A stretch of DNA of 64,000 bases from an uncultured Flavobacteriaceae bacterium (GCA_947494715.1 CANLWG010000015.1:113323-177322), one strand, 5' to 3'. Positions 30,484-40,360 are shown, numbered from the stretch's first letter. Notes: generated from the sequence alone by a model not told the origin. Numbers and translations are program-made.

Positions 30484-31303
30484 AGTTACACTTGTAGGAG
30501 CTGGCGGCAAAATGGGCATGCGTTGCACCCATAATTTACTGAAATCGGAATATGAAGTAAGTTATCTGGAAATAGCCCCTGACGCCATTAAAAAATTAAA
30601 CGTGTTAGGTGTAGAAATATCAGACCCGGAAATAGTGTTAAGCGATGCGGATATCGTAATACTTGCTATTCCCGATGTTGCCATTCAAGCTGTTTCGGCT
30701 ACTGTAGTGCCCAAATTAAAACCAGGAGCAATGGTAGTGTGCCTAGATCCCGCAGCTCCCTTTGCCGGGCATCTGCCCCTTAGGGAAGATTTGACCTATT
30801 ACGTAACACATCCATCCCATCCTTCGGTCTTTAACTGGGAAGCCAATCAAGAAATGCATTTTGATTATTATGGGGGTATAGCAGCGAAACAGACCGTGGT
30901 CTCCGCTATTATGCATGGCCCAGAAGAGCATTTCCAAATAGGCGACAAATTGACCAAGGTAATCTTTCAACCCGTTACCAAGAACTATAAAATTACCGTT
31001 GAACAAATGGCCATTCTAGAACCCGGATTTAGCGAAACGCTCTGCTCAACCTGTATAAAAAAGATACGGGATGGATTGGATATCGTAGTTTCAAAAGGGG
31101 TTCCGGAAGAAGTGGCAAAAGAATTCATTTTGGGGCATATCAATATTCAACTTGCGGTGTTGTTCGGGGAATTACCCATCCAATTTTCAGATGCCGCCAT
31201 CAAAGCGCTGGAAAGGGCCGAAGATATTCTCTTTAAAGAAGGATGGGAGCAGATTTTTGAAATTGATAATATAAAGGAACAAATAAAGGCTATAACCGAA
31301 TAA
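30470..31303 (+). CDS. apnO: ApnO-like D-apionate oxidoisomerase (NAD-binding + PGDH_C-type)
   Basis: LVGAGGKMGMR Rossmann motif, CLDPAAPFAGHLP, YVTHPSHPSVFN, GGIAAKQTVVSAIMHGPEEHFQIG, VEQMAILEPGFSET. Confidence 0.75.
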   Translation: MTMNKVTLVGAGGKMGMRCTHNLLKSEYEVSYLEIAPDAIKKLNVLGVEISDPEIVLSDADIVILAIPDVAIQAVSATVVPKLKPGAMVVCLDPAAPFAGHLPLREDLTYYVTHPSHPSVFNWEANQEMHFDYYGGIAAKQTVVSAIMHGPEEHFQIGDKLTKVIFQPVTKNYKITVEQMAILEPGFSETLCSTCIKKIRDGLDIVVSKGVPEEVAKEFILGHINIQLAVLFGELPIQFSDAAIKALERAEDILFKEGWEQIFEIDNIKEQIKAITE

Positions 31304-31304
31304 A

Positions 31305-32327
31305 ATGCAAAAGCTCAATTTTGCCGTGTTTGGTACCGGATTTTGGTCCAATTACCAAATACCAGGATGGTTGGAACTTGGTGACCTAAAATGTCTGGCC
31401 GCCTATAACCGGACGATAGAAAAAGCCAAGAAAATTGGTGAAAAATTTGATATTCCTTTTATATACGATAATCCCGAAAAGCTGATTAAAAATCACGGTG
31501 ATCTAGACTTTGTGGATATCTGTACCAATGTTGAGACCCATCTACCCCTGACCAAGTTAGCCGCAGAAAACGGATTGGATATCGTTTGCCAAAAACCTAT
31601 GGCCGGGAACTTGGACGATGCCCGAGAGATGTTGAGAATTTGTAATCATAACGACGTAAAACTTTTTATTAATGAAAATTTCAGGTGGCAGACACCCATC
31701 AGGGCATTTAAGAAAATCATGGATTCCGGGGAAATCGGCAAACCCTTCAAGGCTAGAATATCATTCTGCACCGCTTTTCCTGTGTTCGAGAATCAACCTT
31801 TTTTAAAGGAGGTAGAACATTTTATTTTAGCCGATGTTGGTTCCCATACGTTGGATCTATGCCGATTTCTTTTTGGGGAAGTAGACACGCTGTATTGTCA
31901 AACCGCCAAGATCAATCCCACGATAAAAGGGGAGGACGTTGCCTCTATACTGCTTAAAATGGTTTCGGGCTTAACCTGCTTTGTGGAAATGTCCTATGCT
32001 TCCCGACTGGAAAAAGATTCATTCCCTGAAGCCCTAATTTTATTGGAGGGCAGCCATGGATCCATTTATTTGGACCATGGTTATGAAATAAAAATCACTA
32101 CAAAGAAAGGCACTGTCAAAAAAAGCGTAGAACCCCAAATCTATCCTTGGGTAAATCCAGAATATACCATAGTGCATTCCAGTATCGTAGACTGTCAACG
32201 CAATATTCTGGAAGGACTTCGAGGAAATAGGGCCGAAACAACAGGTGCGGATAACTTAAAAACGGCCGAACTGGTCTGGGGTTCCTACCGTTCCGCGGAG
32301 ACAAATGAATTGGTACGGTTACAGTAA
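31305..32327 (+). CDS. apsD: ApsD-like D-apiose dehydrogenase (Gfo/Idh/MocA family)
   Basis: AVFGTGFWSNYQIPGW, AAYNRTIEKA, DIVCQKPMAGNLDDA, INENFRWQTPIRAFKKIMDSGEIGKPFKARI, ADVGSHTLDLCRFLFGE. Confidence 0.75.
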   Translation: MQKLNFAVFGTGFWSNYQIPGWLELGDLKCLAAYNRTIEKAKKIGEKFDIPFIYDNPEKLIKNHGDLDFVDICTNVETHLPLTKLAAENGLDIVCQKPMAGNLDDAREMLRICNHNDVKLFINENFRWQTPIRAFKKIMDSGEIGKPFKARISFCTAFPVFENQPFLKEVEHFILADVGSHTLDLCRFLFGEVDTLYCQTAKINPTIKGEDVASILLKMVSGLTCFVEMSYASRLEKDSFPEALILLEGSHGSIYLDHGYEIKITTKKGTVKKSVEPQIYPWVNPEYTIVHSSIVDCQRNILEGLRGNRAETTGADNLKTAELVWGSYRSAETNELVRLQ

Positions 32328-34172
32328 ATCGACTTGGTTTAGGTCGGAATCAAAAATGGTAATCCCCTTTTCCGGGAGTACTAGGTTTCGATTCTTTATT
32401 TTGACCACCTGCTCCTTGGAGCCAAGGTTTAGCAATACATAATATTTTTCATCTCCCTTTTGAAAAACAAGTCCATCATACGCCTGTGGATAGGGAGAGA
32501 CCGTTTTTAGTACTTCATATTCCTTCATTTTTGCCAAGAAGGCCAAAACCTTGTAAACGGGGAATAATTTCTTGCTATCTAAAATTCCTTCGGATCCATA
32601 CGTTTGAAACAGGGTAATTTCATCGATTTCAGCCTCACTGATATATTTTATGCTCAACAGCGTCCATAGGGCCGTCAATTCCGAAGACTGGCGGGGATCT
32701 GATCGTTGGACCTTCGTTAAAAATCGTGCATTTGCATCCGTGGCGGCAGGGTTTAAGCGTCCCGTCAAGGTAATAGGCGATATATGTACCGGCTTTCCAT
32801 CAGAAATGGCTTTTGCGCTTTTGCCCATATCCAGAAAGGTGCTTGAGGTTTCCAAAATTGATGTATCATCAAAGGCATGGACCTGTGGATGGACCGAAAA
32901 CGAAAGATAATCTATCTTATCCATGGGAGGTCTCATTCTATTGACCTCCGTAAAATAGTAATCGGTACCGCCCCCTATAGGCACTTCTCCTAGACTCCGG
33001 CGAACTGCTTTAGAAAATGAGGCTATAAACCCTGCTGAATTACTGATTTCATCCAAATCCACGGCCATAACCTTTTTTATGTCCAATTTGGAGAAATTCG
33101 AAACTGTTATGATTTCCCTCAGATGGGCGCCAATTTCCTTTGCATTGCTATATATAAATAGCTCCACTGGCAGACCCAGTTGCAATGCTTGTCGGGTTTG
33201 TTTTTCAAAATCATTTTTCCAATCCCCTTCATGGGTCTTGGCCTCCAGTCTTAAGTGGGCCAGGTCCAGTTTTTTCAAATCTTCTATGTGCCGCTCTTCC
33301 AAGACCGTCCCGTTGGCCACTAAACCGATCTGGGGAAGTTCATATTCCTTGTCCCCTATTAGCAATTGGTTCTTTGGAACGAGGACCGGATCATCTTGAG
33401 GCCGTCCGGAAAAGGTAATGGAAATCTTTTGGTGGACTTCCTCCCCTTTACTGATATCCACGGGAAAAGGTCTTTCCAAAGGGGTACAATAGGTCTTATA
33501 GGAAGCATCCAACCAATTGCGCTGGTCCTCCATCTCAAAGACCTCCCCGCTAAACTCTATGTTGACCGCTAACCCATTTTCCTCCCAATGCATGCCCTTA
33601 ATATCCTTAAAGGGTTGATGTGGACTTATAGTTTCAGGGAATATTCCCATAGTTTTACTACCGTCCGAATGTTCAATTTCAACAGATTTTCCTGCCATTC
33701 TATTGGGATGCAAAAGGACAAAACCCAAACGGTTTCCTTTAAAATTGCTATGCGCTTTCCCCGCAATATCGAACGCTACTTCATTGGCATTGGCGGTAAC
33801 GGCACAGTTCCATCTAAAATCAATACTGTCCCTAAAACTTTTGACTTGGTAATTCAAATGAAAACCTATTCCGGCACTATTATATACAGTGTCCTCCACC
33901 GTGTTGGGAACCGTTCCCCAATTGGCATCCCTTACGAAGAAATTTATCCCTCTTATAACTTCCAATCCCTGATAGGTAATGTAGCGTAGGCCCCCATTTT
34001 CAAAGGTCATACGTATTGGTCCAGAAGTAAGATCGCCTTTATTATAAAGCCCGTCCACTTGCATATCAATTTTTTTGTTTGCCATGGGTTCTATGCGTTT
34101 GCAACATGATAGGGCTGTACATATTACGAAAAAGAAAAGTACTTTATGCATGGTTAATATTTTGATCCCCAC
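32319..34172 (-). CDS. apnL: ApnL-like D-apionate lactonase with putative export/lipoprotein signal
   Basis: 617 aa; RYITYQGLEVIRGINFFVRDANWGTV, GNRLGFVLLHPNRMAGKSVEIEHSDGS, FPETISPHQPFKDIKGM, FEMEDQRNWLDASYKTYCTPLERPFP; N-terminus MHKVLFFFVICTALSCCKR. Confidence 0.75.
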   Translation of the reverse strand: MGIKILTMHKVLFFFVICTALSCCKRIEPMANKKIDMQVDGLYNKGDLTSGPIRMTFENGGLRYITYQGLEVIRGINFFVRDANWGTVPNTVEDTVYNSAGIGFHLNYQVKSFRDSIDFRWNCAVTANANEVAFDIAGKAHSNFKGNRLGFVLLHPNRMAGKSVEIEHSDGSKTMGIFPETISPHQPFKDIKGMHWEENGLAVNIEFSGEVFEMEDQRNWLDASYKTYCTPLERPFPVDISKGEEVHQKISITFSGRPQDDPVLVPKNQLLIGDKEYELPQIGLVANGTVLEERHIEDLKKLDLAHLRLEAKTHEGDWKNDFEKQTRQALQLGLPVELFIYSNAKEIGAHLREIITVSNFSKLDIKKVMAVDLDEISNSAGFIASFSKAVRRSLGEVPIGGGTDYYFTEVNRMRPPMDKIDYLSFSVHPQVHAFDDTSILETSSTFLDMGKSAKAISDGKPVHISPITLTGRLNPAATDANARFLTKVQRSDPRQSSELTALWTLLSIKYISEAEIDEITLFQTYGSEGILDSKKLFPVYKVLAFLAKMKEYEVLKTVSPYPQAYDGLVFQKGDEKYYVLLNLGSKEQVVKIKNRNLVLPEKGITIFDSDLNQVDLL

Positions 34173-35125
34173 ATGGAAGCCGATTTTTCTTCAAGATTGC
34201 CTTGATGAATCACAAAACCGGGATCTACTATCAGTTCGTCCACTTCTTTCCCATTTATCCTATCCAGTAGGGCTTCCACTGCAGATTCACATTCAAAATA
34301 CACGTCTTGAACACCATCCGCATCCAGATATTCTTCCTTCAACATACGGTACGCCATGGCATCCCCATCAAAACCACCTAAAATTACGTGGTCCGGATGG
34401 CCTATTTTGTGGTATTTGTCCGCATTTTTCAAAGCTGAAATAATGGAAGGAAACAAAAAATCCGAGCAGGTAAAAATGAAATTTATATCGGGATTTGCCT
34501 GAAGTGCGTTGGTTACTCCCGCCAATGCCTTTTCCTGGTTCCATTCCGTGGGAACCTCGGCCACAACCTCTATAATATCCGAGAATTCGGCGACCGCATC
34601 ATTAAATCCATTTCTCCTATTGATCGCGTTCATATCGCCCAAATCGCCAATGAGTATCATCGCTTTATGCTTTTTTCCCTTTTTCCGGGCAAGCCTTCCC
34701 AAATGTCGTACTGTATTCAAGCTAATCTCATAATTATCGGCAACCACGGTAACATATTCCCCAGGATTTTCCGCCGGAAGTCTATTGTATATGGCAATAG
34801 GAATACCCGCCCTATTGGCTGCCTTGATAATGGGAATAATGGTATGGGCATCCTTGGGTGCTATAACGATGCCATCGACACCTCGTGAAATAAAGTTATT
34901 CACCTGCTCAAACTGTCGGTTAGCGTCGCCGTTGGCAACCGCCTCTAGATAGACAAGGTCATATTCTTCACAAGAAGCTTTTAACGCATCTATGCTGGCC
35001 ACCCAATATTCTGTCTGTAACGTTTCAAAGGAAATTCCGATAGTCGTTTTATCTTTTATGTCCTTGCAGGAACAGAGCACCAGCAATAATCCTACAAGTT
35101 TTGTCATTTTGTTTTTTGAAACCAT
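34154..35125 (-). CDS. Sugar ABC transporter substrate-binding lipoprotein (Peripla_BP_4/RbsB-like)
   Basis: MTKLVGLLLVLCSCKD signal; IGISFETLQTEYWVASIDALKASCEE, NNFISRGVDGIVIAPKD, FTCSDFLFPSIISAL. Confidence 0.88.
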   Translation of the reverse strand: MVSKNKMTKLVGLLLVLCSCKDIKDKTTIGISFETLQTEYWVASIDALKASCEEYDLVYLEAVANGDANRQFEQVNNFISRGVDGIVIAPKDAHTIIPIIKAANRAGIPIAIYNRLPAENPGEYVTVVADNYEISLNTVRHLGRLARKKGKKHKAMILIGDLGDMNAINRRNGFNDAVAEFSDIIEVVAEVPTEWNQEKALAGVTNALQANPDINFIFTCSDFLFPSIISALKNADKYHKIGHPDHVILGGFDGDAMAYRMLKEEYLDADGVQDVYFECESAVEALLDRINGKEVDELIVDPGFVIHQGNLEEKSASMWGSKY

Positions 35126-35138
35126 CCTATGCCAAGAA

Positions 35139-36113
35139 TTAATTGATGCCCAACCTTTTCAATTTTTTCTGCTGTAAATGCCGTATGCTATCGATGAGTA
35201 CGATAAGAAATATTACCCCTCCTGTTATCACGGTATAGAGATAAGGATCTGCATTCACCATAACCAAACCATTTTGAATGGACTGTATTAGCAAAACACC
35301 TATCAAAGTTCCCGGAAATATGCTTCCCCTACCCCCAAAAAGACTTGTTCCTCCCAGTACGGAAGCGGCTATGGCCATAAACTCGCTCTGAAGGCCAAAG
35401 GTGGGGGATATCGCACCCAATTGGGCTATCGCAACGAGACCTCCCAAAGCGGCACAAAAACCACAAATAATATAGACTTTAAGGAGAAGACCATCCACGG
35501 GGATACCCGCTTTCCTTGATTTTACCTCGTCATGCCCTACGGCATACAAGTGCTTTCCGAAAATTGTTTTGGTCAATACCAGATGCCCTGCTATAATTAC
35601 AATGGTCATAACAATTATGGGGGCCGGAACACCAAAAAATTTTGTAGAACCGATTTTTAGAAAAGATTCGGGCAGGTTTACCGCCCTGGTCTCAGAGATA
35701 AAGAGCCCTAGACCCCGGCCTACATAAAATGTGGCAAGGGTTACGATAAAGGGAATAACTTTGGCCTTAAAGATAAAGGCTCCGTTTATCAACCCAAAAA
35801 GGACACCGATTACCAGGACCAGCGTACAGGCCATCCATAAGGGAAAACCTGCAACCACCAATTTCCCGGAAATTACCCCGGCCAAGAACATAATAGACCC
35901 CACGGAGAGATCGATTCCGGCAGTAAGCAATACGAAAGTCATTCCCGTTGCTATGATGGCCAAAGAGGACGCTTGAACCAGAATATTGAAAAAGTTTTGA
36001 AATGAAAAAAAATGATGGGACAATATACTGAATGTGAGCAACACTATGGCAAAAAGTACAAGTGTTGAATTATTCAGTATACGTTGGGTGGTTTTGTTCA
36101 TTATCCAGTTCAT
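35139..36113 (-). CDS. Sugar ABC transporter permease (RbsC-like)
   Basis: ATGMTFVLLTAGIDLSVGSIMFLAGVISG, IAASVLGGTSLFGGRGSIFPGTLIGVLLIQSIQNGL. Confidence 0.92.
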   Translation of the reverse strand: MNWIMNKTTQRILNNSTLVLFAIVLLTFSILSHHFFSFQNFFNILVQASSLAIIATGMTFVLLTAGIDLSVGSIMFLAGVISGKLVVAGFPLWMACTLVLVIGVLFGLINGAFIFKAKVIPFIVTLATFYVGRGLGLFISETRAVNLPESFLKIGSTKFFGVPAPIIVMTIVIIAGHLVLTKTIFGKHLYAVGHDEVKSRKAGIPVDGLLLKVYIICGFCAALGGLVAIAQLGAISPTFGLQSEFMAIAASVLGGTSLFGGRGSIFPGTLIGVLLIQSIQNGLVMVNADPYLYTVITGGVIFLIVLIDSIRHLQQKKLKRLGIN

Positions 36114-37627
36114 AGTTTTTGTTCCTCCTTTCCTGCTTTATGAAGTGCCGCTTCCAATATTTTGGAGCGATCAAATTCCTCCTTTTCGAATTCCTTGGTA
36201 ATCTGTCCTTCGCTCACGACCAGAATTCTGTCGCACAGTCCCAATAATTCCTCTATCTCCGAAGATATAAGCATAATACTAGATCCGCATTCTACCAAGG
36301 AATTGGCCAATACATATATTTCATGTTTCGCACCAATATCTATTCCCTTGGTGGGCTCATCCAAAATGAATAGCTTGGGGTGTATCAACAACCATTTGGC
36401 CAATACTACCTTTTGCTGATTGCCTCCACTTAAGGTAGAAACCAATTGATCCGTAATGCTGTGATATTTAGTCTTTGTGGCGTCGGCCTGAGTTTTGCTT
36501 TTTTTCTTGACTTCCTTGTAGTCGATGATATTAAACCGCCTTGTGAAGCTGGGCAATGCCGCGAGTTGTATGTTTTTTTCCAAATTCTGAAGTGTCATAA
36601 GGCCTTCCTCCTGTCTGTTCTCGGTAAGAAATGCCACGCCTTCCTTGATCCATTGAACCGGGTTAGGCGACGTGATTTCCTTTCCATTCCAGATAATGCT
36701 GCCCGTTTCCATCGGATCCAGACCGTAGATAAGACGCGCCATTTCCGAACGTCCTGCACCGACCAAGCCATAAAAGCCCAAGATTTCCTGTTTCCTTATC
36801 GAAAAGGACATATTTTGAATAAAACCGGCTCCCAGATTTTTGACCTCCAGGGAGAATTCCTTGAGTGGAACCGTATTCCGGTGGGGAAAGAATTGATCCA
36901 TATCCCGACCTACCATATCTTTGACCATACTTGGAATGGTATAATTTTGCCTTTCCCCCGAACTAATTAATTCCCCGTCCCGCAGTACTGCTATCCGATC
37001 GGCAAGGTGCATAATATCATCCAGGTTATGACTTATATAGATCATGGCAATCCCCTCTTGTTTAAGCTTTTTGATCAGTTGAAACAACTTTTGCGCCTCA
37101 TGACGGGTAAGCGAAGTAGTAGGTTCGTCAAATATGATGATCCGGGGAGAAGCGCTCAAAGCCTTTGCAATCTCCAGCATTTGGCGTTGGGCCGCCGTCA
37201 ATCGTTCCACAGGAGATTTAGGCGAAACGGACAGCCCAACCTGGGAGAGCAACTCCAAGGCCTTTTTTCGAGCCTGTTTTTGATTCAGAAAAGAGAATCC
37301 CATGGTCTTTTTCCTTGGATAATTACTGATAAAGAGATTTTCGGCTACACTAAGATTAAGAAAGAGATTCAATTCCTGATGGATAAATGAAATACCTTCG
37401 TTAAGGGCATCGTTCGGCGATTTAGGGTGGTAATTTTTACCATTGACCCTCATTTCTCCGGAACTGGGTGGAAAGATGCCGCCCAAAATATTCATTAAAG
37501 TCGATTTTCCGGCACCATTTTCCCCAACCAGACCCAATAGCTCTCCTTTGTCCAGCTTAAATCCAACACCTTTAAGTACGTTTACCTCTCCAAATGATTT
37601 TTGTATCTGTTTTAGTTCCAACAACAT
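36110..37627 (-). CDS. Sugar ABC transporter ATP-binding protein, two ABC domains (RbsA/MglA-like)
   Basis: GENGAGKSTLMNILGG, LTAAQRQMLEIAKALS, FDEPTTSLT; second half LSGGNQQKVVLAKWLL, LDEPTKGIDIGAK. Confidence 0.95.
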   Translation of the reverse strand: MLLELKQIQKSFGEVNVLKGVGFKLDKGELLGLVGENGAGKSTLMNILGGIFPPSSGEMRVNGKNYHPKSPNDALNEGISFIHQELNLFLNLSVAENLFISNYPRKKTMGFSFLNQKQARKKALELLSQVGLSVSPKSPVERLTAAQRQMLEIAKALSASPRIIIFDEPTTSLTRHEAQKLFQLIKKLKQEGIAMIYISHNLDDIMHLADRIAVLRDGELISSGERQNYTIPSMVKDMVGRDMDQFFPHRNTVPLKEFSLEVKNLGAGFIQNMSFSIRKQEILGFYGLVGAGRSEMARLIYGLDPMETGSIIWNGKEITSPNPVQWIKEGVAFLTENRQEEGLMTLQNLEKNIQLAALPSFTRRFNIIDYKEVKKKSKTQADATKTKYHSITDQLVSTLSGGNQQKVVLAKWLLIHPKLFILDEPTKGIDIGAKHEIYVLANSLVECGSSIMLISSEIEELLGLCDRILVVSEGQITKEFEKEEFDRSKILEAALHKAGKEEQKL

Positions 37628-37628
37628 A

Positions 37629-38606
37629 TTAGGCGGTGGTCTTGAGTGATTTTTCCTTTAAGGTATTCAGCATGGCGGCGGCAAGGATTACGGCTCCCTT
37701 AACGATCATAATCAGAAAAAAGGAAAGCCCTATAAGATTTAGGCTATTGTCCAACAAAGTCATAAAAAGTGCCCCGAAAAAGGTCCATATTATTTTTCCC
37801 TTCCCACCGAATAGGCTGGTACCCCCTATGACAACCGCCCCAATGACATCCAAGAGAATATTCTGTCCCATTACGGGTGACCCTGTTTCCAATCTGGCCG
37901 TATAGAATATGGCCCCGACAGCTGCGCAAAATCCACTGAACATATAGACCAGAATCAGCGTCCTATGAACCTTGACCCCTGATATTTTGGCCACTTCACA
38001 ATTGAGCCCAATGGCATAGATCCATTCCCCGAACAATGTTTTGTTCAATAAAAAGTAGGCCAATACCAGTACAAATACGCCGATAAAAACCGGTACTGGA
38101 ATACCAAGGAAGAAGCTGTAGGACATGTTGACAAAGGGTTCCGGTAAATTATATATATTCTGGGATTGTGTGCACCAAATGGCGAATCCACTAAAGAGCA
38201 TCATGGTGGTCAGGGTCACCATGAAGGCGGGCATACCAAATTTAGTAACGGATATACCGTTTACCATTCCAATGACCATTCCCACGAGCAACATAGTCAA
38301 TATTCCAAAGAAAATGGATTCCGGATCACTAAAAATAGAGGTGTCGGAACTCATGACATATCCCCCTGCGATACTGCAGACCGCAATAATGGACGTAACG
38401 GAAAGATCTATTCCTGCGGTTATCATCACATAGGTCTGACCTATGGCAACAACAAGCAAGGGCAATAGATTGTAGAGTATATTCCATGAGTTGTTCATGG
38501 TAAAGAATCCAGGTGCCAATAAAGAGGCCAGTACGTAATAGATAAGACAAACGTAAATTAGAATATTGGATGATTTGCCGTACCCCCCTTTAAAAAAAGA
38601 TTTCAA
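37629..38606 (-). CDS. Second sugar ABC transporter permease (RbsC-like)
   Basis: AIGQTYVMITAGIDLSVTSIIAVCSIAGGYVM, IGAVVIGGTSLFGGKGKIIWTFFGALFMTLLDNSLNLIGL. Confidence 0.9.
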   Translation of the reverse strand: MKSFFKGGYGKSSNILIYVCLIYYVLASLLAPGFFTMNNSWNILYNLLPLLVVAIGQTYVMITAGIDLSVTSIIAVCSIAGGYVMSSDTSIFSDPESIFFGILTMLLVGMVIGMVNGISVTKFGMPAFMVTLTTMMLFSGFAIWCTQSQNIYNLPEPFVNMSYSFFLGIPVPVFIGVFVLVLAYFLLNKTLFGEWIYAIGLNCEVAKISGVKVHRTLILVYMFSGFCAAVGAIFYTARLETGSPVMGQNILLDVIGAVVIGGTSLFGGKGKIIWTFFGALFMTLLDNSLNLIGLSFFLIMIVKGAVILAAAMLNTLKEKSLKTTA

Positions 38607-38621
38607 TGGTCTGTATTTAGT

Positions 38622-40010
38622 TTATAGGCCTGGTGCGTCAAAGTCCCGATTTTTTGAATCGATTACCAAAACCCAATCATGACCCTTACCGGATGAGGGA
38701 GGGTTGATCTTTATTGTATTGGATTTTCTTAAATCCTCTCCCGAAAAGGCGATCCCTGTTCTCGGATCAAACCACCATGTCCCAAAAGCCGATCCCGTAA
38801 GACTCTCGAGATTGACGTGAATTTCCTTACCTGTGGGAAAATATACCATGGCATAGCTACCATCCCTATCCCTAGTCGCTACTACGTAATCCGTGTTTTC
38901 TACCTGATCTTCCACGATGAGCTTCTGATCGGGTATTCTAGATAAAAACGGTCTTGACAACATCAAATTTTTTAGATGTTTTGCCTGATTGGCCATGGGC
39001 AGATCCAAAGCGACCATCCACGGTCTTAAAGGTCTATTGATCCCCTCCCTTTCTTGGGTAAACATCTGCCAAACGGCATGACAACCGTAGGTTTGGCCGA
39101 ATGCTCCCGCAAACACATTCCAATACATTTCCTTACGAATGTCTTCTGGAATACTATGGCCAAATTCATCGGGTTTAAAACAGTTGGGATGATCTTCATA
39201 AAGTGGCTCTCCGTCCAAAACAGGTTTTATTGGATCAAGATTATAGTCATGTACAATATGTTTAAAGGTCAATTTGTCCGGACAATGCCCTGTTTGGTGC
39301 ATATTAAAATCCAGCCATTTATCCGAATGGAACCATTGCGAGGAACCACCAAGCGTTGTGGGTTGCGGATGAAATGTCATTAGTGTTTCGTCGTATCCTC
39401 CCACTCCATCGACTACCCCTTCGGCCATTTCCCGGTAAACAGCAACGTCATTGGTATTATCCCTTGGGTTTCGATCTCCTCCAATGACCCAGATAATATT
39501 ATCCCTATCCTTATATCTATTCCCTAGCCATTTTCCGAATGCCCTCGCATTGTCCTCATTGAAAACTTCCGGTCCAACACCCCAGTGGGCCGTGTAAAGT
39601 TTATCTCCCCAAGTAGGTAACAGGGCAATGTACAGACCAAGATCATTGGCTTTCCCTATGACATAATCCACATGCTCAAAATATTCGGGATTAGGGGATT
39701 TGGGATTGTTATCGACCAAGGGTTTATGCCCATAGGGATTGGGGTCGTTTAGACCATCTATTTCCGCGAGAGCCACGGCCTGAATGACATTAAATCCCTG
39801 GGATGCCCTTTTTTCCAGATACTGGTCCACCTCCTCTCTATCGCAACGGTGAAATAATTCCCATGCCGTATCGGCAAGCCAGAAGAAAGGCTCTCCATTC
39901 TCCTTGACCAAAAAACGATCGTTATCGGAAACCCTTAAAGTTTGGGCCACCGTGTGGATTGAAATCAGCAAGATTGAACAGTGTATAATTCTTTTGGTAA
40001 TTCTTCTCAT
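38622..40010 (-). CDS. DUF4038/GH140 family protein, likely apiosidase
   Basis: Signal peptide, LRVSDNDRFLVKENGEPFFWLADTAWELFHRCDREEVDQYLEKRASQGFNVIQAVALAEIDGLNDPNPYG, VIGGDRNPRDN, HPQPTTLGGSSQWFH, LDGEPLYEDHP. Confidence 0.8.
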   Translation of the reverse strand: MRRITKRIIHCSILLISIHTVAQTLRVSDNDRFLVKENGEPFFWLADTAWELFHRCDREEVDQYLEKRASQGFNVIQAVALAEIDGLNDPNPYGHKPLVDNNPKSPNPEYFEHVDYVIGKANDLGLYIALLPTWGDKLYTAHWGVGPEVFNEDNARAFGKWLGNRYKDRDNIIWVIGGDRNPRDNTNDVAVYREMAEGVVDGVGGYDETLMTFHPQPTTLGGSSQWFHSDKWLDFNMHQTGHCPDKLTFKHIVHDYNLDPIKPVLDGEPLYEDHPNCFKPDEFGHSIPEDIRKEMYWNVFAGAFGQTYGCHAVWQMFTQEREGINRPLRPWMVALDLPMANQAKHLKNLMLSRPFLSRIPDQKLIVEDQVENTDYVVATRDRDGSYAMVYFPTGKEIHVNLESLTGSAFGTWWFDPRTGIAFSGEDLRKSNTIKINPPSSGKGHDWVLVIDSKNRDFDAPGL

Positions 40011-40360
40011 ATATAAATCAATTTTGAACGGTATCCGTACAACAGAACCTTAGGCTTTATTAAATTAAAAAAAACTAACATCTTTTTCACTAAATCGACA
40101 AGGTCAAATATACAATATAAAACATATTTCATACAATAATATCATTTTTTTTCATACATTTTATACATGTAATTGTATATTTGTTGTCGCCTTTATCAAA
40201 AGAAGGCAACAGAAACCAAAAAGAAACTAGGCTGTCCGCCAACCGTAATGGATTTACCAGCAAGAAAAAGCAATTATACCTAATTTGGGTATACCCTCAT
40301 GGAGGTACGCTTCGGAACGAAGGTTGAATATAGGATTGCCCCAACGCGAAACATATCTTA

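Noticed and set aside
34154-35125. LacI-type regulator reading of the periplasmic-binding protein
   Set aside because: No HTH; has a lipoprotein signal and an operon with ABC permeases/ATPase, so it is a binding protein.
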